Of a stretch of DNA of 64,000 nt, positions 57,226 through 64,000 are shown in pieces. Under the pieces are notes generated by a model. That model had not been told where the DNA came from. It did not search any database and saw only the letters and a program-made list of their open reading frames with translations. The stretch spans positions 16,798,383 through 16,862,382 of the forward strand of contig BROE01000022.1 of NCBI GenBank assembly GCA_036571765.1, read 5' to 3'. Position 1 is the stretch's first letter, and each line of letters begins with the position of its first letter. This DNA is from Plecoglossus altivelis (Eukaryota; Chordata; Actinopteri; Osmeriformes; Plecoglossidae). A program made the position numbers and the translations under genes.

Positions 57226-58800
57226 GACCGCAGAGAAGGTAGGAGAAGAGAGAGTGGGGAGCGAGGGAGGCACGAGCGAGCGAGTGGGGAGGGAGGAGAG
57301 GGAGGAGGAGAGGAACACAGAGGAACGGTCCGATTCAGCCAGAGCAGCAGTCAGTCTCATGTCTCGTCGCCCCCCCTCCCCCTCTTTTTTCCCGGGATTT
57401 TTGTCTGAAGCATGCAACTGCTGCAACTGGCCCAAGCCGACGCCGTGCCGGATGACAGGGGGGGGGATGGAGATGGAGGAGAGGGAGAGAGAGGGTATAT
57501 GATAGAGAGGGAGGAAGAGACAGAAATAGAGAGAGAGGGGGGAGGTGAGGGGGGGGGTGGAGGGAGGAGATGACAGTGGGGACGCAGAAAGTAGAGGAAT
57601 AGGGAGGGAGAGAAAAGCTAGCGATGTTGACACGTCCCGTCCCTCCTGTCTGGCCATCCACCCTCGTCGCCCCCACAGCTTCATAGGGCATGCTGTTCAT
57701 CCCAGGACCCTCCGCCCCCGTCTCCCTCCCACTTCACAAGTCTGAAAGCTCCCTCTCTCTCCGTTTTCTCCGTCCACTCCCTTCCTGTCCTCTCTCATCT
57801 CCTCGCCTCCTTCTGCTCTCCTCCCTCCCTCTCCTGCCCTGCCCCCTCCTGCCCTGCCAGCCCTCTCTCGCTCCCTCCCTGCTCTCTCTCCCGTCGCTCC
57901 CCCTCTCCTTGCTCTCTCGATCCGCTGCTCTTCTCTCTGCTGTCTCTGTCCCGCCTTGGGGCCGCGAGCCGGTACGTCTCGTCGTCCAGGTTTCGCGCGG
58001 TGGTTTGTTCCCTCGGCGGCCTCCGCCGTTTGTGGGTCCGGGTTGGGTGTTGTGTGTTTGAGGGTTGTCCTCTCTCTCGCCTCACCTGTATCTCTCGCCC
58101 TCCTCCTTTCTCTCGTCGGCTCCTCTCTTGTCGCTCTGCAGTGCCCGTTGCCGTCTCTGCCTCAGCCGGTCTCTCTCTGCGGGCTCCCGTCTCTCGGTCT
58201 GCTCCTCCTCGCGCTCTCGTGCTCGTCGTCTGTCTCGGCACACTCTCGTCTGACGTACCTCTGCTCTCTCCTCCCCCTCTCCCCTCTCTCCTCGCCTCGT
58301 CTATCCTTGCATCTCTCCTCTCTGTCTCCTCCTTCGTTTCCGCCTCTCCACCTCTGTCTCTGCCTCTCCTCCCTCTCCCTCTCCTCTCTCCCCTCGCCTG
58401 CTCTTCGCTCCTTCCTCTCTCGTCCTCCCTCTGGCTCCCGCTCGCCCTGTCCTCTTTCCCCCTTTCGTGACTCCTACTCTGGTTGCTTCCTCTCCGTCCG
58501 CCTTCCTCTCGCTGCTCTCGCCTCGTCCCTCGTCTCCTCGCTTTCCCTCTGCTCTTCCGTCCCGCGTGTCCTGGCTGGCTCGCCTCGGGGCCTCTGAGTT
58601 TGTTGCGCGCCTCTCTCTCGTCTCCTGCTCTCTGCGGTCCTCCCTCGTCGGCCCCGCAGGTCGGGGGGCGGGTCGGCATGTAGGCGGTCTCCGCTCTCTT
58701 GTCTATGCTCGCTCCTGCTCTCGTCTCTGCTCGCGCTCGCCTCGTCTCTCTCGCTCCCTCTTCCCAGTGGTAACAGGAGCCTCCGGAGGGAGATGCTATC
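57226..58800. other. ppp1r1c upstream region and long pyrimidine-rich tract
   Basis: Upstream of the ppp1r1c ATG the plus strand is purine-rich (57230-57620) and then strongly pyrimidine-rich (57690-58770), with many CG dinucleotides within CTCTCG words. No promoter element is unambiguous. The 294-codon minus frame (58679-57795) is rich in Arg, Glu and Gly and is a compositional artefact. Confidence 0.5.
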
Positions 58801-60260
58801 TGCTGCTGCAGGAGCTTTAATTATTAATAACCTGGAAGTTCAGGAAAGGCTTGGTGGCACATCACATCACACCACACACACAGCACAAGAACAAACGACA
58901 CATAGCACACACCACGCACACACCGACAAGTGGTACCTTGTCTGTGGATAACAGCCCTACTTTCCATCCTCCAGCCTCCATTCATTCGCCTAACTGTATG
59001 GCTCCTGTCCAATCCTAGCGCCCCGTAAACCCTCTGCACCAACCTCCAGCAGAACAATGCTGTTCCGTATACCTTCAAATTATTTTACGTTGCGTGACTC
59101 TTCACACTGACTTCCAGCTACGCAAAGCTACAGAATGCAGTCGCCAAACAGTAAAGCCACACAGGAAACCCGAAAGTATTGAAAATAAATACATCTTTAT
59201 TATTGTCTTAAAATAGTCCCTCGCGCATCCCAGCAAACAGTGGACACAGGTAAACAACAACAATAAGAACAGCAAGTTGACGCTCTCTCGAACCCGACTT
59301 CGCTCGTCAGGTCCCGTCAGAATCACACATACAGCAGGGCGACGTGTTCTAACGCTTGATACGTTCTGCCACCGGATCTCCCGCTAGTGTCACACATGCA
59401 CAGCATCCCAGAGAGAGACCGCTCCCAAGTACAGCTCATCCTACGAGTACGTCTCTCCCACATCTGTCTCTCGTCAATACATTATCCTGGGATCGAATAC
59501 ACGTTTAAACAACATATTTAGTGGTTTTAGCGGTTAGGACTGGATTTTGCTGTGTGGAATGTTACGTTTTTTAGTAGTTTTGTTCACAGAAATAGGGTTC
59601 TTAAAGACAGACAGATAGATAAGGCCTGGAGTGGATGCATAGAGTACATGTAGAGAGTGGTTTGATAATCACAGTGTAAGGAAGCGTTCACTGAAGTCAA
59701 GTCCACAATCAAATGTATTGCACAGATACTGCCCCTAAGGGGGTGTGGTTACAACAGACTCCTCCTACCTATGCATCGCCATCACCGTGGCTACATACGT
59801 TACACTCCCAATTACCTGTGTAGACATACAGTTAGACCAACATCACCTACTGTAGCAAACCGAAGACACCTCCTACTCTTGCACAAACACACTGCTAGCC
59901 ACCCACAGGCAAGCACGTCCTCACACACACACACAAACACTCGGTCTCTTTCGCACAAACACACAAACACACACACACAGAGACGCACACAAACACTTTT
60001 TCCTCTCTTAATTCAGAGCCACTTGCAGTTCTGTATCCTCGTGTACACTTAAAAACTGACAGGAATTGGAGAGGAGTCAAATCAACAGCAGTTTAGTGAG
60101 ACGTCCTGGCTGGTGTATGTTGAGGTGTTGATATCCATAGTCGGCGTTAAGGCATCGGCAAGTTTAAGGCATGTTCGTGATCACGGTTGCGGACCACGAA
60201 GACAGCGGCCCTCGTATCGGACATCCTGACATCAAGTATTATTCAACAGGGTCTGCATCA
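58801..60260. other. gene-free sequence downstream of itprid2
   Basis: No coding exon seen. A minus-strand AATAAA (plus 59196-59201) could end the itprid2 transcript, which would then have a 3' UTR of about 2.6 kb that includes the minisatellite. CA runs lie at 58870-58925 and 59920-59995. Confidence 0.4.
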
Positions 60261-60264
60261 CCAG

Positions 60265-61565
60265 TGTTCAGACTCCAACAGTGTTCAGTATGAGGGCTCC
60301 AACAGTGTTCAGTATGGGGGGCTCTTACAGTGTTCAGGCCGGGAGGGGCTACTACAGTGCTCAGGATGGGGGGGTCCTACAGTGTTTAGGATGGGGGGGT
60401 CCTACAGTGTTTAGGATGGGGGGGTCCTACAGTGTTTAGGATGGGGGGGTCCTACAGTGTTTAGGATGGGGGGGTCCTACAGTGTTTAGGATGGGGGGGT
60501 CCTACAGTGTTTAGGATGGGGGGGTCCGACAGTGTTCAGGATGGGGGGGTCCTACAGTGTTCAGGATGGGGGGGTCCTACAGTGTTTAGGATGGGGGGGC
60601 CCTACAGTGTTTAGGATGGGGGGGTCCTACAGTGTTTAGGATGGGGGGGTCCTACAGTGTTTAGGATGGGGGGGTCCTACAGTGTTTAGGATGGGGGGGT
60701 CCTACAGTGTTTAGGATGGGGGGGTCCTACAGTGTTTAGGATGGGGGGGTCCTACAGTGTTTAGGATGGGGGGGTCCTACAGTGTTTAGGATGGGGGGGT
60801 CCAACAGTGTTCAGGATGGGGGGGTCCTACAGTGTTTAGGATGGGGGGGTCCTACAGTGTTTAGGATGGGGGGGTCCGACAGTGTTAAGGATGGGGGGGT
60901 CCAACAGTGTTCAGGATGGGGGGGTCCTACAGTGTTCAGGATGGGGGGCTCTTACAGTGTTCAGGATGGGGGGGGTCCTACGGTGTCAGAAATGGGAGTT
61001 GGTGTCTATCGCGTGGTTAGGATGGGGGGGGTCAACAGTGTTTTCAGGATGGATGAGGGGATCATCAGTGTTAAGAGGATGGGGGGTCCTACGTGTTCAG
61101 GAGTGGGGGGTCCTTACAGTGTTTAGATGGGGGGTCGCACCGCAGGTGTTCGAGGATGGGCTGGGGTCCTCAGGGTTAAGGAATTGGGGGTCAACATGTT
61201 CGGAGTGGGGGGCTCTACCAGTGTTTCAGGATGGGGCTGGGTCCGCAGTGTTCAGGAATGGGGGGGTCCTCAGTGTTTAGGATGGGGGGATTCCCGACAG
61301 TGTTAAGGGATGGGGGGCGTCCGAGCAGGTTTCGGATGAGGGTGTCCTACCAGTTGCTTCAGGGGATGGGGGGCTTAACCAGACGGTATGACGCTCTTGT
61401 GGAGTTACTAGGAATAGGGGGGGACAGCCTACAATGTTTAGGCATGTGAGGGTTCCATACAGTGTTTTAGGATGGGGGTGGCGCGTACATGTTCGAGGGC
61501 ATATGGTGGAAGGGGTCCTACAGTGTTTAGGATGGGGGGGTCCTACAGTGTTCAGGATGGGGGTC
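60265..61565 (+). repeat. 25-bp G7-containing minisatellite, about 50 copies
   Basis: The unit is TCCTACAGTGTTTAGGATGG followed by GGGGG. 60350-61000 is very homogeneous. From about 61010 to 61500 units are disrupted by many indels and regain order near 61505-61565. Each unit carries a run of about seven G on the plus strand, giving strong G-quadruplex potential (C-rich on the itprid2 sense strand). It lies 0.27 kb beyond the itprid2 stop. Confidence 0.95.
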
Positions 61566-61829
61566 CAACTGTGCTTCTTTGCCTAGAAGAGAATCAGGCA
61601 AGAAAAAAAGGTTACCACCACAGCATTAGTCTACACACACCAACGCACACATCTACACACCATGTCATCGTCATAGCGATGGGTACAGCCAGAGAATTAG
61701 CCTGAAGAGCTAGAGGTTACAGATTTCCCCAATGTACATCTCTTAAAGCTTCTGCCAAACCAATATCTTCAGCAAACATCCCATCACCCGAAATAGACAA
61801 ATAATAACCTTTCACAGCTGTTGCCACAG

Positions 61830-63740
61830 TTACAAGGCGGGGTACTCTCCGGTTGCCACTGGAGATCGTCGTGGCGACACAGCGGAGAGGAGCTCTTGAA
61901 GTATCTCTTGCCGGATCTCATCAGCAATGCTGTCTCTGATCTGGACCACACACACGCGCACACACACACACTGTTAGAATACAGCCCTAGAAACACATAC
62001 AATACACACACACAAACACATACACACACACACCACACTACATACAACGCAACCAAATAAAACTACAAACCAGAACAGATCTCTCATGTCTATCATCAAC
62101 CGCTACTACTGGCCTGTTCATTCATCGTGTCACTCCTCCGTACCTCCTTAATTAGCTGCTGAAGTTGAGGGTTTTCTTGTTGTCCTTCGTCACTCTTCTT
62201 CCCTCCACTCAGCCTCTCCTCTCCTTCCTCTGGGCCCAGTTCCTCCTCTGCCAGGTGAGTGTGTGTGTCCTGGGCCACCTGAGGGGTGTGTGTGTTGGGG
62301 CGTGAAGGCGTGGCAGGCGTGATGGTCACCGAAGCTTTGTACCACCCAGTCTTCTGCGATTGGCTGGGCTCGGGAGTGAGGGCGGAGCCTCTGAGGGGGC
62401 TGGCTGACCTGGAGGAGCGGCCAGAGCTGGGAGTGGCCGCCCGGCTGGCCCCGCCCTCGTAGCCCAGCTCCGTCTGCAGGTACAGCTGCTCCCGCAGCAG
62501 GTCAGACATCTGGGGAGGCGAAACAAGCAGACCCTCGCAGGTCAAAACGACATACAAGACGCAATGTGTTTACTGCGCGTTTGTTTACTGTGTGTTTGTG
62601 TACGTGTTTGCACTCACTGGGTCCATGGCTCTCAGCGCTGAGTGGTTTGACAGGGTATCCACACTGCGGCCTCTCTGGAGGGAATTCAAAAGAAACAATA
62701 ACTTCCTGTTCCCAGTGGATACGTGTGTGTCAGTGTGTTTGCTCGCTCGCGCGTGTGAAGGATGTTTTGCCTGCAATGGCGGCCACTGACCAGCGGGCGG
62801 CGGTAGAGGGTGGAGAGCTGGTTGGAGCGCATCTGCTCGTTCAGAGCGAGGAGCCGTTCCTCCAGCTGCAGTTCCAGCTCCTGCAGCTCTCGTCTGACTG
62901 CGGAGCGCAAACGCTCCAGCTGCTCTGCTTCCTGCCTGCAGCGCCAGACACACGCACACAGACACACACACAGACACACGCACACACACACACAGACACA
63001 TGCACACACACACACAGACACACACACAGACACACACACAGACACACAGACACAGACACACACACACACACACACGCACAGACACACGCACAGACACACG
63101 CACAGACACACGCACAGACACACGCACACACAGACACACACACACACACAGACACACACACACACACACACAGACACACACAGACACACAAAAACACACA
63201 CACACGTTTAGCAGACGTGCAGTGCAGCAGATGATCAAGGACTTGTTGTAAAGTACAGTAATGTAACACATAGAACTCCTTTATTCTTCACACAGGTGCA
63301 AATGTTTGTTTTCTAGACGTTTACGCTAGTATGTTTATGTGTTGGAGTGATGTGTGTGCGTCCAGTATGCATGAGCGTGCGTTGGTGTATTATTTATATT
63401 ACTATGCTGTAAGTGGTGTTTTTAGGTGGTCAAAGTGAGGGTTAAAATGATGCCTAAACAAACACATACCCCTTGACTACTCCCACAATAGCTCTTTGTG
63501 AGCGTCTCCTACCTCTCGTGCTGGTCCAGGTGGGGGTAGACCAGGGCCTGCTGCCTGATGAGGCCCAGCTCCAGGTCCATCATCTGGGTCCTGAACACAT
63601 TGAGGGTCTTCCTCTTGGTCTGGAGCTCCAGCAGCGAGGCCTGGTGCAGGTCGAGGCCCGAGCTGCCATTGGCCGGGCCGGCGGCGTGGGAGGAGCACGC
63701 CTCGGACGATGTGTCTGAGCGGAGCTCTGCTGACGTCTGC
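61830..63740 (-). CDS. itprid2: ITPR-interacting domain-containing protein 2 (SSFA2/KRAP), 3' part
   Basis: ITPRID2 is a large cytoplasmic scaffold that anchors IP3 receptors to actin. Only the C-terminal exons are in the window; the rest lies beyond 64000. Minus-strand exons: about 63738-63513 (RSDTSSEACSSHAAGP and MMDLELGLIRQQALVYPHLD), 62935-62791 (coiled coil with RRELQELELQLEERLLALNE), 62674-62618 (RGRSVDTLSNHSALRAMDP), 62509-62144 (MSDLLREQLYLQTELGYEGG, then a Ser/Pro-rich segment with GWYKASVTITP) and 61940-61830 (RDSIADEIRQEILQELLSAV, stop TAA). The last four junctions are GT-AG with agreeing phases; the first acceptor is uncertain. The family match is to the conserved SSFA2 C-terminus, and the position next to ppp1r1c fits human 2q31.3. 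Confidence 0.88.
62942..63206. repeat. CACAGA microsatellite in itprid2 intron
   Basis: ACACACAGACACACGCACAG-type repeat begins within ten bases upstream of the itprid2 acceptor at 62936. Open frames here are artefacts. Confidence 0.92.
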
Positions 63741-63774
63741 CACCATCGGAGACACACAGACTTAGATCATCCTG

Positions 63775-64000
63775 TCCGCAAACACACGCCTGGAGAAATA
63801 TACGCACGCACACACCTGGAGACATACACCTGGAGCCATACACACACGCGCACGCCTGGAGCCACACAGACAGGGGCGGAGACACACGCAGACACCCACA
63901 CACACTCATACGAACAGACACACAGACTCACACGCAGACACACACGCACAGACACACACGTACAGACACACACGTACAGACACACATGCAGACACACGTG
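63775..64000. repeat. CA-rich minisatellite at the window edge
   Basis: CACACGCCTGGAGCCATACA-type units, then ACACACGTACAGACAC units, in an itprid2 intron that continues past the window. Confidence 0.85.

Noticed and set aside
57795..58679. 294-codon Arg/Glu/Gly-rich minus-strand frame and overlapping plus frames
   Set aside because: Compositional consequence of a pyrimidine-rich tract lacking stop codons; no recognisable domain.
60265..61565. CRISPR-like regular array
   Set aside because: The units are contiguous with no unique spacers, and the context is a vertebrate chromosome; it is a minisatellite.

Overview
The window is vertebrate nuclear DNA, almost certainly from a ray-finned (teleost-like) fish. 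It has short GT-AG introns, very dense CA/GT, GA and CT microsatellites and minisatellites, and protein sequences that align by eye with fish and mammalian orthologues. No bacterial, viral or organellar genes are seen, and there is no CRISPR array. Five protein-coding genes can be read, all belonging to the block around human 2q31-q32: frzb (minus), dusp19 (plus), pde1a (plus), ppp1r1c (minus) and the 3' part of itprid2/ssfa2 (minus, running off the right edge).

Layout: 1-941 is frzb 3' UTR and downstream sequence. frzb spans 942-5025 in seven coding exons, with a purine/pyrimidine minisatellite filling one intron. 5.03-17.19 kb is gene-free sequence with four minisatellites and a 1.56 kb tandem duplication (12.69-15.84 kb). 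dusp19 has four coding exons (17.20-19.37 kb) and a poly(A) signal near 20.16 kb. 20.2-30.6 kb is gene-free. pde1a runs from 30.67 to 51.24 kb with two alternative first exons (30672 and 37495), a duplicated 27-nt microexon and a catalytic domain spread over many small exons. One 67-nt exon that the reading frame requires is not found. ppp1r1c lies tail-to-tail with pde1a (57.2 down to 52.7 kb). itprid2 exons lie at 61.83-63.74 kb, next to a 1.3 kb G-rich 25-bp minisatellite.

Functionally the genes are independent: an extracellular Wnt antagonist (frzb), a stress-kinase-linked dual-specificity phosphatase (dusp19), a calmodulin-activated cyclic nucleotide phosphodiesterase (pde1a), a PKA-regulated PP1 inhibitor (ppp1r1c) and an IP3-receptor/actin-linked scaffold (itprid2). 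The last three touch Ca2+/cAMP signalling, but their adjacency is ancestral synteny, not an operon.

The most interesting signals are inside pde1a. One is two identical 27-nt microexons in the calmodulin-binding segment, both phase-compatible with their neighbours. The other is a 33-bp minisatellite that stays open in the exon frame, carries a potential splice acceptor in every unit and abuts a late coding exon. A 150-nt phase-symmetric candidate cassette exon in ppp1r1c is also notable. Several stretches (14.6-14.9, 54.98-56.5 and 61.0-61.5 kb, and one N gap) look like poorly polished long-read assembly, so duplications and frameshifts there need read-level confirmation.
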